A stretch of 64,000 nt of DNA from Agrobacterium tumefaciens (GTDB taxonomy: Bacteria > Pseudomonadota > Alphaproteobacteria > Rhizobiales > Rhizobiaceae): the NCBI GenBank assembly GCA_017744915.1, contig JAGIAH010000002.1, positions 434,001 to 498,000 on the forward strand, in the 5' to 3' direction. The notes below the pieces were generated by a model that worked only from the letters and a program-made list of their open reading frames with translations, made no database searches and had not been told where the DNA came from. The position numbers and the translations under genes are program-made. This document shows, one piece after another, positions 47,923-56,795 of the stretch (the stretch's first letter is position 1; each line of letters starts with the position of its first letter).

Positions 47923-47940
47923 AAGTCATGCAACTGTCAT
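47923..47940 (+). promoter_or_regulatory. Pho box upstream of alkaline phosphatase
   Basis: AAGTCAT and CTGTCAT are direct repeats spaced 11 bp apart start to start, the layout of PhoB sites (two CTGTCAT-like heptamers with 4 bp between). It lies 51 bp before the alkaline phosphatase ATG. It implies induction when phosphate is scarce. Confidence 0.6.
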
Positions 47941-47990
47941 GTGGCGGGTCTAGGAGGGGGTGTGGTTTTCACACGTCTCGAGAGGGGAAT

Positions 47991-49745
47991 ATGCGCAAAA
48001 TCGTTGCTGCTTTGGTCGCCACGACCGTTCTTGCCGGCGCCGTTCAGGCTGCCGAGGTTTATCCGCTTGATCGTGCTACGATCCTGACCGGTTCGCCGTT
48101 CGATTTCAAAGTCGAGTTCGCTTCCGTCGTAAAGCCGGAAGACGTCAAGATCACCGTCAATGGCCAGGACTACAAGGCCGCTCTCGGCAAGGACGCGGAA
48201 TTCGTCGCCGAGGAAAAGAACAAGGACAAGGTGCTCGGTTCGGCCGTCATCCTGCGCGGCGTTTCGATCGCCAATGCCGGTGACTACAAGGTCGAGGTTT
48301 CGGCCGGTGCCGAAACCAAGAATGTCACCTGGACCGTTTATGGCACGCCTGCCCAGGCAAAGGCCAAGAACGTCATCTTCCTGATCGCCGACGGCCTTTC
48401 CGTCGCCCATCGCACGGCCGCCCGCATCATGTCCAAGGGCATGACCGAGGGTAAGGCCAATGGCCGTCTCAACATGGATGACGTGCCGCCGGTCGCCTTC
48501 ATCGGCACCTCCGCCACCGATGCCGTCGCCACCGACAGCGCCAACACCATGTCGGCTTACATGACCGGTCATAAGACCGCCGTGAACGCCATCGGCGTTT
48601 ATGCCGACCGCACCCCGGCCTCGCTTGACGATCCGAAGGTGGAAACCTTGGCCGAAGCCCTGCGCCGCCAGACGAAGAAGTCGATCGGCATCATCTCCAC
48701 CGCCGAAGTGCAGGATGCGACCCCGGCTGCCGTCGTTTCCCACACCCGCAAGCGTGGCGACAAGGCCGAAATCAATGGCATGCTGTTCGATGTGAAGCCG
48801 GATGTGCTTCTTGGCGGCGGTTCCGCCTACTTCCTGCCGCAGGCCACGGCCGGCTCCAAGCGCAAGGACGACAAGGACTATATCGCCCTGTTCAAGGAAG
48901 CTGGCTATACGCTCGCGACCAGCAAGGCCGAACTCGCAACGGCTGCCGGCACCAATACCGGCAAGATTCTCGGCCTGTTCCACACCGGCAACATGGATAC
49001 CGCGCTCGACCGCGAGTTCCTGAAAAAGGGCACCACGGCCAAGTTCCCGGACCAGCCGGGCCTCGTCGAAATGACCAAGGTTGCGCTCGACAATCTGTCG
49101 AAGAACCCGGAGGGTTTCTTCCTGATGGTTGAAGCCGCCAATGTCGACAAGATGTCCCATCCGCTGGACTGGGATCGCGCCGTCGTCGACACGATCGAAT
49201 TCGACAAGACCATCGGCATTGCCCGTGAATTTGCAGCGAAGAACCCCGATACGCTGATCATCGTCACCGGTGACCATACGCATGGCGTTTCCATCATCGG
49301 CACCGTTGATGACGACAAGCCGGGCACCGAAATGCGGGAAAAGGTCGGCACCTATGCCGAAGCCGGCTTCCCGAACTACGAAGACAAGAACGGTGACGGT
49401 TATCCGGACAGGGTCGACGTTTCGCGTCGCCTGTTCCTGAACGCCAATAACGGCCCGGACCACTACGAAACCTTCCGTCCGAAGCTTGACGGCCCGTTCA
49501 CGCCGGCCGTGCAGAACGAGAAGAAGGAATATGTCGCCAACGAGCAGTACAAGGACGTTCCCGGTGCTGTCTTCGTATCCGGCATCATTCCGAAAAGCTC
49601 GGATAGCGGCGTCCATGCGGTGGATGACGTCGTGCTGCAGGCCGAAGGCCCCGGCGCTGAAGGTTTCCGCGGCTATATGGAACAGAGTGACGTTTACAGG
49701 GGTCTCGCTGAAGCCTTCGCACTCGGCGCAAAGCAGACCAACTAA
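47991..49745 (+). CDS. Alkaline phosphatase (PhoA superfamily), secreted
   Basis: The 584-residue enzyme releases phosphate from organic esters in the periplasm. A signal peptide (MRKIVAALVATTVLAGAVQA) is followed by a beta-rich domain (about 25-115) and the phosphatase domain. The nucleophile is Ser183 in TDSANT. Metal-binding segments include NVIFLIADGLS and TGDHTHG. ATG at 47991 has AGAGGGG before it; upstream in-frame starts lie in the tetR region. A Pho box is found upstream. A hairpin follows the stop. Confidence 0.88.
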   Translation: MRKIVAALVATTVLAGAVQAAEVYPLDRATILTGSPFDFKVEFASVVKPEDVKITVNGQDYKAALGKDAEFVAEEKNKDKVLGSAVILRGVSIANAGDYKVEVSAGAETKNVTWTVYGTPAQAKAKNVIFLIADGLSVAHRTAARIMSKGMTEGKANGRLNMDDVPPVAFIGTSATDAVATDSANTMSAYMTGHKTAVNAIGVYADRTPASLDDPKVETLAEALRRQTKKSIGIISTAEVQDATPAAVVSHTRKRGDKAEINGMLFDVKPDVLLGGGSAYFLPQATAGSKRKDDKDYIALFKEAGYTLATSKAELATAAGTNTGKILGLFHTGNMDTALDREFLKKGTTAKFPDQPGLVEMTKVALDNLSKNPEGFFLMVEAANVDKMSHPLDWDRAVVDTIEFDKTIGIAREFAAKNPDTLIIVTGDHTHGVSIIGTVDDDKPGTEMREKVGTYAEAGFPNYEDKNGDGYPDRVDVSRRLFLNANNGPDHYETFRPKLDGPFTPAVQNEKKEYVANEQYKDVPGAVFVSGIIPKSSDSGVHAVDDVVLQAEGPGAEGFRGYMEQSDVYRGLAEAFALGAKQTN

Positions 49746-49756
49746 GATCTGAACCG

Positions 49757-49789
49757 GGCAAGGGCGTGCCGCCATGGCGTGCCCTTGCC
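49757..49789 (+). terminator. Terminator-like hairpin after alkaline phosphatase
   Basis: GGCAAGGGC (49757-49765) and GCCCTTGCC (49781-49789) pair perfectly over nine bases, with extra pairing in the loop. No T run follows, so termination would be rho-assisted or partial. Confidence 0.5.
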
Positions 49790-49859
49790 GTCACTTCCGG
49801 TCTTGCATTGCCGGTCCACGCGGCTGGTGATGAAAGACCTTTCAAAAAGGAGAATGGTC

Positions 49860-50324
49860 ATGGGCAAGCCTGATCAGGCGCGGTTCAACCGCCGCCAGAC
49901 ATTGGGTCTCATTGCCGGCCTGCCGCTGCTGGCCGCCGGCACGCGCGCGCAGGCGACAAGCGACCTCACCTTTGACGAACTCTACGGCAAGGTCAGCGTC
50001 CTCGGACTGGAATTTTCCGAAAAGGTCAAACAGCTGAACGGCAAGGAAATCGCCATGCGCGGTTTCATGGCGCCGCCGCTGAAGGCCGAAGCGCAGTTTT
50101 TCGTGCTGACTGAAATACCCATGTCGATCTGCCCGTTCTGCTCCACGGATGCGGACTGGCCGGACAATATCGTCGTTGTTTACCTCGGTGAAAAACAGAC
50201 CTTTACCCAGCCCAGCCAGACGATCGAAGTGCGCGGCACGCTGGAAACGGGCTCGTGGACCGATCCCGAGACCGGATTCGTCAGCCTGCTGCGCATTCGC
50301 CAGGCAGAATACGCGACGGTTTGA
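49860..50324 (+). CDS. DUF3299 family protein with twin-arginine-like signal
   Basis: The 154-residue protein has a Tat-like signal (NRRQTLGLIAGLPLLAAGTRA) and a beta-rich periplasmic domain with a CPFC pair in MSICPFCSTDADWP. DUF3299 proteins are found beside ABC transporters in gene sets linked to metal supply. AAGGAGAA precedes the ATG. It is followed by the ATPase after 4 nt, so the three genes form an operon. Function unproven. Confidence 0.75.
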   Translation: MGKPDQARFNRRQTLGLIAGLPLLAAGTRAQATSDLTFDELYGKVSVLGLEFSEKVKQLNGKEIAMRGFMAPPLKAEAQFFVLTEIPMSICPFCSTDADWPDNIVVVYLGEKQTFTQPSQTIEVRGTLETGSWTDPETGFVSLLRIRQAEYATV

Positions 50325-50328
50325 GACC

Positions 50329-51018
50329 ATGCTGTCCCTGAAGATAGATCATCTCGCCGTGTCCTTTCCCGGGCTTGCGGCGCCGGTTCTCGTTCTCGAC
50401 CATCTGCACATCGCCACCGGCAGCCGTGTTGCGCTGACGGGCGGCTCCGGCTCGGGAAAGAGTACTCTTATCAACATCATCGCCGGTCTCGAGCGCGTGC
50501 AGGCCGGCCGCGTCGTCTGGGGCGAGCAGAATATCGCTGACTTGTCGGAGGGGCGCCGTGACCGCTGGCGGGCCGCCAATATCGGCCTCGTCATGCAGGA
50601 ATTTCATCTTTTCCCCGGTCTGTCCGCTCTGGATAATATCCTGCTGCCCGCCCGCCTGTCGCGTGTGGCGGATGCGGACCTCATGAAACGCGCCCAATCC
50701 CTGTTTGCGACCGTTGGCCTCAAACGGCCGGAGCAGCATGTCGAGACCATGTCGCGGGGTGAAATGCAGCGTGTCGCCATTGCCCGTGCACTGCTGCGCA
50801 GCCCCGGCGTCATCATCGCCGACGAACCGACCGCAAGCCTCGATCTCGAAAGCGGCGAGGCTGTCGGCGACCTGCTTTTATCCGTCGCCGCCAGCACTGG
50901 CAGCACGCTGATTGTCGCCAGCCACGACCAGCATCTGATCGGCCGTCTCGACCGGCGTCTGACCCTCAGTGGCGGGCGTATCGTCGCCGATAGCGAACGC
51001 AAGGAGATCGCGGCATGA
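50329..51018 (+). CDS. ABC transporter ATPase, MacB/LolD-type
   Basis: The 229-residue ATPase has Walker A GGSGSGKST, a variant signature MSRGEMQRVAIARAL and Walker B IIADEPTASLD. It partners with the FtsX-type permease next to it, whose start overlaps its stop (ATGA). Such transporters act on lipoproteins, metal or envelope substrates rather than as normal importers. Confidence 0.85.
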   Translation: MLSLKIDHLAVSFPGLAAPVLVLDHLHIATGSRVALTGGSGSGKSTLINIIAGLERVQAGRVVWGEQNIADLSEGRRDRWRAANIGLVMQEFHLFPGLSALDNILLPARLSRVADADLMKRAQSLFATVGLKRPEQHVETMSRGEMQRVAIARALLRSPGVIIADEPTASLDLESGEAVGDLLLSVAASTGSTLIVASHDQHLIGRLDRRLTLSGGRIVADSERKEIAA

Positions 51019-52454
51019 TCGGCTTCATCCTCGCCGACCTGCGCCGCCTTTGGCTGGGCGGGGCCGTTGTGGTTCTGCTCGTTGCGCTGGCCACGGCGCT
51101 CGGCGTAGCGGTCACGCTGCAGGAACGGTCGCTGCGTCTCGGCAGTGCACGTGCCGCCGATAAGTTCGATCTCGTCATCGGCGCGGCCGGCAGCGAAACC
51201 CAGCTGGTTCTCTCATCCATCTTCCTCCAGGCAGCGCCCCTGCCACTTGTGGATGGCGCCGTCCTCACCAGACTTGCCGCCGATCCGCGCGTTGCCTGGG
51301 CTGCCCCGGTCGGGTTTGGCGATTCCTTCGCCGGTTACCCCATCGTCGGTACGACGACGAGCCTCGTCAGCAATACGACGCCCGGTTTTGCCGAGGGCAA
51401 AATCTTCGCGCTGGAAGGCGAAGCCGTCCTTGGCGCTGCCGTTAATCTGTCCGTCGGCGCGGAGATCAAGCCGATGCATGGCACCGCCGAAACCGGCGGC
51501 CATACCCATACCGAGATCGCCTATAAGGTTGTCGGCAAGTTGCAGCCGACCGGTACGCCCTGGGATCGCGCCATCCTGGTGCCGATCCAGGCCGTCTGGC
51601 ATGTCCATGGCCTCGGTGAGCACCATGGGCACGACCACGAGGAAGGGCATGGCGTGGGCGATGCGGATGCGCATGCCGACGAGCATCAGCACGGGGAGGG
51701 GCACGATCACGCCGATGAAAATGGGGAGCACCACGAGGACGGTGACACCCATGCCGAAGACGGGGGCGGCCAGGCCGAAGCTTCCGTTCAGCTTGCGGCC
51801 TCGCAGGTGCAAAAGCATGCCCTGGCCCTCGGCCCGGCCACGTCGGCGCATATGGAGTCCGATCATCATGGCGGTATCGATCCCGATGCCCCGATCGTCG
51901 AAAATTTTGGCGATGGCCTGCCCGGCCTGCCGGCCATTCTCGTCAAGCCGAAAACGATTGCCGATGCCTATCGCCTGCGACAGGAATATCGCAGCGGCAA
52001 TACGCTCGGTGTGTTTCCGGGTGAGGTGCTGACCGGCCTCTATGCAACGCTGGGCGACGCCAAGATGGTGCTGGGCGCGGTCGCCGCCGGTTCGCAGGGG
52101 TTGGTGGCGGCGGCGCTGATGCTGGTCACGGTGATCCATGTCGGGCAACGGCGTCGGCAGATCGGCGCATTGCGCGCATTCGGCGCGCCGCGCGGCTCGG
52201 TTTTCGCCATCGTCTGGCTGGAGCTTTTCTTTCTGGTGGCACTCGGTGTCGGCATCGGTTTTCTGCTGGGATTGGGCGCGGCCCATCTCGGCGCGCAGCT
52301 CTTCACGGCAAAAAGCGGCGTGATCCTGCCGGTGGGCTTCACCGGGGAGGATCTGCGTCTTGCGCTCTTCCTGCTAGGCTTTGCCGCCATACTCGCCGCC
52401 ATACCGGCGCTGCTCGCCTATCGCCAGTCTCCAGCCGCTGCCCTGCGCGCCTGA
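51015..52454 (+). CDS. FtsX/MacB-type ABC permease with a histidine-rich periplasmic loop
   Basis: The 479-residue membrane protein has one N-terminal helix, a large periplasmic domain and three C-terminal helices, the FtsX layout. A loop at about residues 196-250 is extremely rich in His, Asp and Glu (HHGHDHEEGHGVGDADAHAD and similar), plus another HMESDHHGG segment. Such loops bind zinc, copper or nickel. It is coupled to the ATPase gene. Known DUF3299-ABC sets in gamma-proteobacteria are zinc-regulated, which supports a metal role. Confidence 0.8.
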   Translation: MIGFILADLRRLWLGGAVVVLLVALATALGVAVTLQERSLRLGSARAADKFDLVIGAAGSETQLVLSSIFLQAAPLPLVDGAVLTRLAADPRVAWAAPVGFGDSFAGYPIVGTTTSLVSNTTPGFAEGKIFALEGEAVLGAAVNLSVGAEIKPMHGTAETGGHTHTEIAYKVVGKLQPTGTPWDRAILVPIQAVWHVHGLGEHHGHDHEEGHGVGDADAHADEHQHGEGHDHADENGEHHEDGDTHAEDGGGQAEASVQLAASQVQKHALALGPATSAHMESDHHGGIDPDAPIVENFGDGLPGLPAILVKPKTIADAYRLRQEYRSGNTLGVFPGEVLTGLYATLGDAKMVLGAVAAGSQGLVAAALMLVTVIHVGQRRRQIGALRAFGAPRGSVFAIVWLELFFLVALGVGIGFLLGLGAAHLGAQLFTAKSGVILPVGFTGEDLRLALFLLGFAAILAAIPALLAYRQSPAAALRA

Positions 52455-52693
52455 GACAACGTATAGGCTAAAACAGGCCCAGCTTTTTTCAGCTTTAACG
52501 GTGGGCCAGCCGGGTGACTGGCGCACCGTACCATGCCGGCAGATCGCGTTTCCTGGATAAATGCGGCTCCGAGGGCAGGACAGGGCAGGGCCGATAAAAT
52601 ATAGTTTTTTTACTGCGTTCGCTTTTTATGGCAGGTTCGTACCGGGGCTTTGGAAAGCGGCAGGAGGCCGCCAAAGAACAGGAGGGAACCGCG
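52455..52693. other. Gap of 239 bp with no recognised gene
   Basis: The stretch holds a short GGCCCAGC...GTGGGCC-like inverted repeat and an AT-rich segment (about 52598-52625) that may carry the promoter of the DUF1801 gene. No conserved ORF is seen. Confidence 0.4.
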
Positions 52694-53152
52694 ATGGCTG
52701 AAAAGAAGCCGGGTAAAGCTGCCGAAATAGCTGAGACCAAGCCGTCCGCCGCCGAACCGAAACTTCTTTCGGGCGGCAATCCGCAGATTGCCAAGGGATA
52801 TGGTGATGCGCCGGTGCAGGCTTATATCGCCGCGATGCCGGGTTGGAAAAGCCCGGCCGGAGCCCGTATCGACGCGTTGATCGAAAGCTTGGTGCCGGGC
52901 GTGCGCAAGGCAGTGAAGTGGAATTCGCCCTTTTACGGCATGGAAGACGACGTCTGGTTTCTCAGCCTTCACTGTTTTACCAGATATATCAAAGTCACCT
53001 TCCTCAACGGCGCATCCTTGCAGCCCCTGCCGCCCGGCACGTCGAAGCATCCCAGGGTTCGTTACCTCGATATCCAGGAGGGCAATTTCGATGAAGTGCA
53101 GTTCGCCGACTGGGTGAAACAGGCGAGCCGATTGCCGGGCGAGAAGCTTTAG
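52694..53152 (+). CDS. DUF1801 domain protein
   Basis: The 152-residue protein carries a DUF1801 fold (IDALIESLVPGVRKAVKWNSPFYGMEDDVWFLSL) after a lysine- and alanine-rich N-terminus (about residues 1-30). The function is not known. AGGAGGGA lies before the ATG at 52694, preferred over an earlier ATG. It stands alone between the permease and the polyol dehydrogenase. Confidence 0.72.
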   Translation: MAEKKPGKAAEIAETKPSAAEPKLLSGGNPQIAKGYGDAPVQAYIAAMPGWKSPAGARIDALIESLVPGVRKAVKWNSPFYGMEDDVWFLSLHCFTRYIKVTFLNGASLQPLPPGTSKHPRVRYLDIQEGNFDEVQFADWVKQASRLPGEKL

Positions 53153-53405
53153 GGAGGCTCGGCCCGCAAGCCCCGCGGGGATGGAAGGCGCTCCGTATCG
53201 GCAGACGAATCATGCCCTCTGTCCCGCTTCCGAAAGGCCGTGACATCCTGCCAGTGATGAGAAATAGCGGGCGTCTCGATACAGTTTTTCCCTGGCGAAG
53301 AAAAACCGGACGATCCGGTGGATTTCTGTTTACTTTTGCCGACGTTGCACGCCATCACGCTCATTGAATTCGCTGCCAGGCGTATCGCAAACCACGGAGG
53401 ATGAG

Positions 53406-54458
53406 ATGAAGGCACTGGTGCTGGAAGAAAAAGGCAAGCTCTCGCTCAGGGATTTTGATATTCCCGGTGGAGCCGGGTCCGGTGAACTCGGACCGAAGGA
53501 TGTGCGCATCCGCACCCACACGGTCGGCATCTGCGGCTCGGACGTTCATTATTATACCCATGGCAAGATCGGCCATTTCGTCGTCAATGCGCCGATGGTG
53601 CTCGGACACGAGGCTTCGGGAACGGTGATCGAAACCGGTTCCGAAGTCACCCACCTGAAGGCGGGCGATCGCGTCTGCATGGAGCCGGGTATTCCCGATG
53701 CCACGTCGCGCGCTTCGAAACTCGGCATCTATAATGTCGATCCGGCTGTCCGCTTCTGGGCGACGCCGCCGATCCATGGCTGCCTGACGCCGGAAGTCGT
53801 TCACCCCGCTGCCTTCACCTACAGATTGCCGGACAATGTCTCCTTTGCCGAAGGGGCGATGGTCGAGCCCTTCGCCATCGGCATGCAGGCGGCACTTCGG
53901 GCGCGCATCCAGCCCGGTGATATTGCCGTTGTCACCGGCGCCGGTCCGATCGGCATGATGGTTGCCTTGGCAGCTCTGGCCGGCGGTTGCGCCAAGGTTA
54001 TCGTTGCCGATCTCGCCCAGCCGAAGCTCGACATTATCGCGTCTTATGACGGTATCGAGACTGTCAACATTCGCGAGCGTAATCTTGCCGACGCCGTGGC
54101 AGCCGCTACTGATGGCTGGGGCTGCGACGTCGTTTTTGAATGCTCAGGCGCGGCACCCGCCGTGCTTGGCATGGCGAAGCTGGCGCGGCCGGGCGGTGCC
54201 ATCGTGCTCGTTGGCATGCCGGTTGATCCGGTTCCGGTCGATATTGTCGGCCTTCAGGCCAAGGAGCTGCGGGTGGAAACGGTATTCCGTTACGCCAATG
54301 TCTATGACCGCGCGGTTGCGCTCATCGCATCCGGCAAGGTCAATCTGAAGCCGCTGATTTCCGCGACCATTCCGTTCGAAGACAGCATTGCCGGTTTCGA
54401 CCGTGCAGTCGAAGCACGGGAAACGGACGTGAAACTGCAGATCGTGATGCCGCAATAA
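53406..54458 (+). CDS. Polyol (xylitol-type) dehydrogenase, zinc MDR family
   Basis: The 350-residue MDR enzyme oxidises a sugar alcohol to a ketose. The catalytic zinc ligands are the Cys of [10 protein letters not shown], the His of LGHEASG and the downstream glutamate; the NAD motif is GAGPIGMM. The four-cysteine structural zinc site, usual near residue 100, is missing ([16 protein letters not shown]). Such enzymes act on xylitol or sorbitol. ATG at 53406 lies after GAGGATGAG. It precedes a stem-loop and the AraC gene of the pentitol locus. Confidence 0.83.
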   Translation: MKALVLEEKGKLSLRDFDIPGGAGSGELGPKDVRIRTHTVGICGSDVHYYTHGKIGHFVVNAPMVLGHEASGTVIETGSEVTHLKAGDRVCMEPGIPDATSRASKLGIYNVDPAVRFWATPPIHGCLTPEVVHPAAFTYRLPDNVSFAEGAMVEPFAIGMQAALRARIQPGDIAVVTGAGPIGMMVALAALAGGCAKVIVADLAQPKLDIIASYDGIETVNIRERNLADAVAAATDGWGCDVVFECSGAAPAVLGMAKLARPGGAIVLVGMPVDPVPVDIVGLQAKELRVETVFRYANVYDRAVALIASGKVNLKPLISATIPFEDSIAGFDRAVEARETDVKLQIVMPQ

Positions 54459-54828
54459 AGGACGAAGCCTGCCGCTGATGATTGAGCGGCAGATATGTTG
54501 CGGAAAAGTATGAGTATGGCCTGCCGGCAGGAGGCAGGCCACACGTCAAGATTTCACCGGATATTGCTTCCGGTTGCGCATTGTTTGAGCGCATCACGCC
54601 AAATTGAGCGGAAAATTCGGTGACATCGCCGCGTTTTTGGTCAGCCCCATCGGGCGACTATTCATTTCCCGACAAAAAAGAGTCAAAAAAGTATCGGCAA
54701 TTTCTTCGGCGTGATGTGGAAGCACAGAGGCCGCACGCCATATGCTCCTCATCAACGCCTGGGACGAGCCATAAAGAGGAAATGGCTCTGTTCCGCAAAT
54801 GCGGCGGACGTGACTGATGGGAGGAACC
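54459..54828. other. Gap of 370 bp between polyol dehydrogenase and AraC regulator
   Basis: Two hairpins lie near the start: GCCGCT...AGCGGC (54471-54490) and GGCCTGCC...GGCAGGCC (54518-54540, a perfect 8-bp stem). Both probably terminate the dehydrogenase transcript. The rest is AT-richer and should hold the AraC promoter. No ORF with protein-like sequence was found. Confidence 0.5.
54518..54540 (+). terminator. Stem-loop after the polyol dehydrogenase
   Basis: A perfect 8-bp inverted repeat (GGCCTGCC/GGCAGGCC) with a 7-nt loop. It lacks a T tract, so termination strength is uncertain. Confidence 0.45.
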
Positions 54829-55716
54829 ATGATGCAGCCCGATCTGGAACTGGTGCACATCCGCAAGGGCGAATCCTTCGCTGCCTGGCGGCATGGCTAT
54901 CCGTTCCGCACCGTGCGCTGGCATTACCATCCCGAATACGAAATCCATCTGGTCGTCGCCACGTCAGGCACGTTCTATATCGGTGATTTCGTCGGTCGCT
55001 TCGGCCCCGGTCAGCTCATTATGACCGGCCCCAATCTCCCCCAGAACTGGATCAGCGAGATCGAGCCGGACGAAATCGTGCCGACTCGTTCCCTCGTGAT
55101 CCAGTTTCCGGAGAGCTTTATCGAAGATGCCTGCGCCTCCATGTCTGAAATGGACGTGGTGCGTGCACTGCTGGATCGCAGCCGCCGTGGCATACTCTTC
55201 GACGATGAGACGAGTGACCGGGTTCGCCCGCTGATCCTGCGGTTGATCGAGGCGCAGGGGCTGACGCGGCTCGCGCTTTTCTGGGAAATTCTCGACCTGC
55301 TGGTCAATGCGCCGTCTTCAGAAGTGCTTGCAAGCCTGAGTTATGAGCTTGATCTGACCGGCATTGGCGATAGCGGCATCAACCGCGCTTTGTCGCATCT
55401 GCGCCAGCACCTAACCGAACAGGTCGAGGAGATCGATCTCGCCGACATGGTGGGCCAGAGCCCGAGCGCCTTTTCCCGCGCCTTCAAGCGCCATACGGGC
55501 ACGACGCTGGTGCGGTATCGCAATCAACTGCGCATTGATCTCGCCTGCCAGATGCTGCTCGCGGATCAGGACGTGAAGGTGGCGGAGGTCTGCTACGATG
55601 TGGGCTTTTCCAACCTTTCGAATTTTAACCGGCATTTCCTGAAACTGAAGGGAATGTCGCCGTCGAGGTTCCGAACCGTATTCGCAGCCCAGAAGGCAGC
55701 GGTCATGGCGGAGTAA
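54829..55716 (+). CDS. AraC-family regulator with N-terminal cupin
   Basis: The 295-residue protein has a cupin-like sensor domain (RWHYHPEYEIHLVVATSGTFYIGDF) and a C-terminal AraC domain (LADMVGQSPSAFSRAFKRHTGTTLVRYRN and VCYDVGFSNLSNFNRHFLK). GGGAGGA precedes the ATG at 54829. It lies just before the RbsBAC-type transporter and so probably activates the pentitol operon. Confidence 0.85.
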   Translation: MMQPDLELVHIRKGESFAAWRHGYPFRTVRWHYHPEYEIHLVVATSGTFYIGDFVGRFGPGQLIMTGPNLPQNWISEIEPDEIVPTRSLVIQFPESFIEDACASMSEMDVVRALLDRSRRGILFDDETSDRVRPLILRLIEAQGLTRLALFWEILDLLVNAPSSEVLASLSYELDLTGIGDSGINRALSHLRQHLTEQVEEIDLADMVGQSPSAFSRAFKRHTGTTLVRYRNQLRIDLACQMLLADQDVKVAEVCYDVGFSNLSNFNRHFLKLKGMSPSRFRTVFAAQKAAVMAE

Positions 55717-55813
55717 ACCAGCGACACATCGCCGATTTTTTAGAATTCGGGCAGAGGGCTGTCCGGAAACGGGCACCTGTTGCCCCAACTTTCCAAACGG
55801 GAGGAAAAGTGAG

Positions 55814-56725
55814 ATGAAAATGAAATCCAAGTTTCTGATGGCGACAGCCGCAATTGCAATGATGGCCGCTCCGGCGCTGGCGCAGGAAAAGCTGAAGATC
55901 GGCATGACCTTCCAGGAACTGAACAACCCCTATTTCGTATCGATGCAGGAAGCGCTGAAGGAAGCCGCCGCAAGTATCGGCGCTGACGTCATCGTCACCG
56001 ACGCCGGCCACGATGTGGCAAAGCAGATTTCCGACGTTGAAGACATGCTTCAGCAGAAGATCGACATCCTGCTCCTCAACCCGACCGACAGCGCCGGCAT
56101 CGAAGCCGCCGTTCACGCCGCCAAGGCTGCCGGCGTGACTGTCGTTGCGGTCGACGCCAATGCCAACGGCCCGGTCGACACCTTCGTCGGTTCGAAGAAC
56201 CGCGACGCAGGTTACCAGTCGTGCAAATATCTCGGCGATGCACTTGGCGGCAAGGGCGAGGTTGCTATCCTCGACGGCATCCCGGTCGTTCCTATCCTGC
56301 AACGCGTCGAAGGTTGCAAGGCGGCTCTCGCGGAATTCCCTGAGATCAAGCTCGTTGACACGCAGAACGGCCGCCAGGACCGCTCCGTCGCTCTCGGTGT
56401 CGTTGAAAACATGATCCAGTCGCGTCCGAACCTCGCCGGCATCTTCTCGGTCAACGACGGCGGCGCGATGGGTGCACTCGCTGCGATCCAGGGTTCCGGC
56501 AAGGATATCAAGCTGACCTCGGTGGACGGCGCTCCGGAAGCAGTGAAGGCGATTGCCGATGGTGGTCCTTTCATCGAGACCACCGCGCAGTTCCCGCGTG
56601 ACCAGGTGCGTGTCGGTCTTGCCATGGCGCTTGCCCAGAAGTGGGGCGCACGCGTCGTGCCGAAGGAAGTCCCGATCGACGTCATGGTTGTCGACAGCAA
56701 AAACGCCGGCGAGTTCAGCTGGTAA
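55814..56725 (+). CDS. Sugar/polyol ABC transporter substrate-binding protein (RbsB-like)
   Basis: The 303-residue periplasmic protein has a signal peptide (MKMKSKFLMATAAIAMMAAPALAQ) and a ribose-binding fold with NNPYFVSMQEALKEAA and PTDSAGIEAAV. It should bind a pentitol or pentose. GGGAGGA precedes the ATG. It starts the operon that continues through the ATPase, permease, SDR, kinase and second SDR. A stable hairpin separates it from the ATPase gene. Confidence 0.88.
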   Translation: MKMKSKFLMATAAIAMMAAPALAQEKLKIGMTFQELNNPYFVSMQEALKEAAASIGADVIVTDAGHDVAKQISDVEDMLQQKIDILLLNPTDSAGIEAAVHAAKAAGVTVVAVDANANGPVDTFVGSKNRDAGYQSCKYLGDALGGKGEVAILDGIPVVPILQRVEGCKAALAEFPEIKLVDTQNGRQDRSVALGVVENMIQSRPNLAGIFSVNDGGAMGALAAIQGSGKDIKLTSVDGAPEAVKAIADGGPFIETTAQFPRDQVRVGLAMALAQKWGARVVPKEVPIDVMVVDSKNAGEFSW

Positions 56726-56739
56726 GATCTCCTCCCAGT

Positions 56740-56766
56740 CCCGTCCCCACCTTGTGTGGGGGCGGG
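56740..56766 (+). repeat. Intercistronic hairpin after the binding-protein gene
   Basis: CCCGTCCCCAC and GTGGGGGCGGG pair over 11 positions (one G-T wobble) around a 5-nt loop (CTTGT). Such hairpins between the binding protein and the rest of a transporter operon often protect the upstream mRNA, so the binding protein is made in excess. Confidence 0.55.
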
Positions 56767-56795
56767 GTTAAGTCCCGACCATTGAGGAGGGTGAA

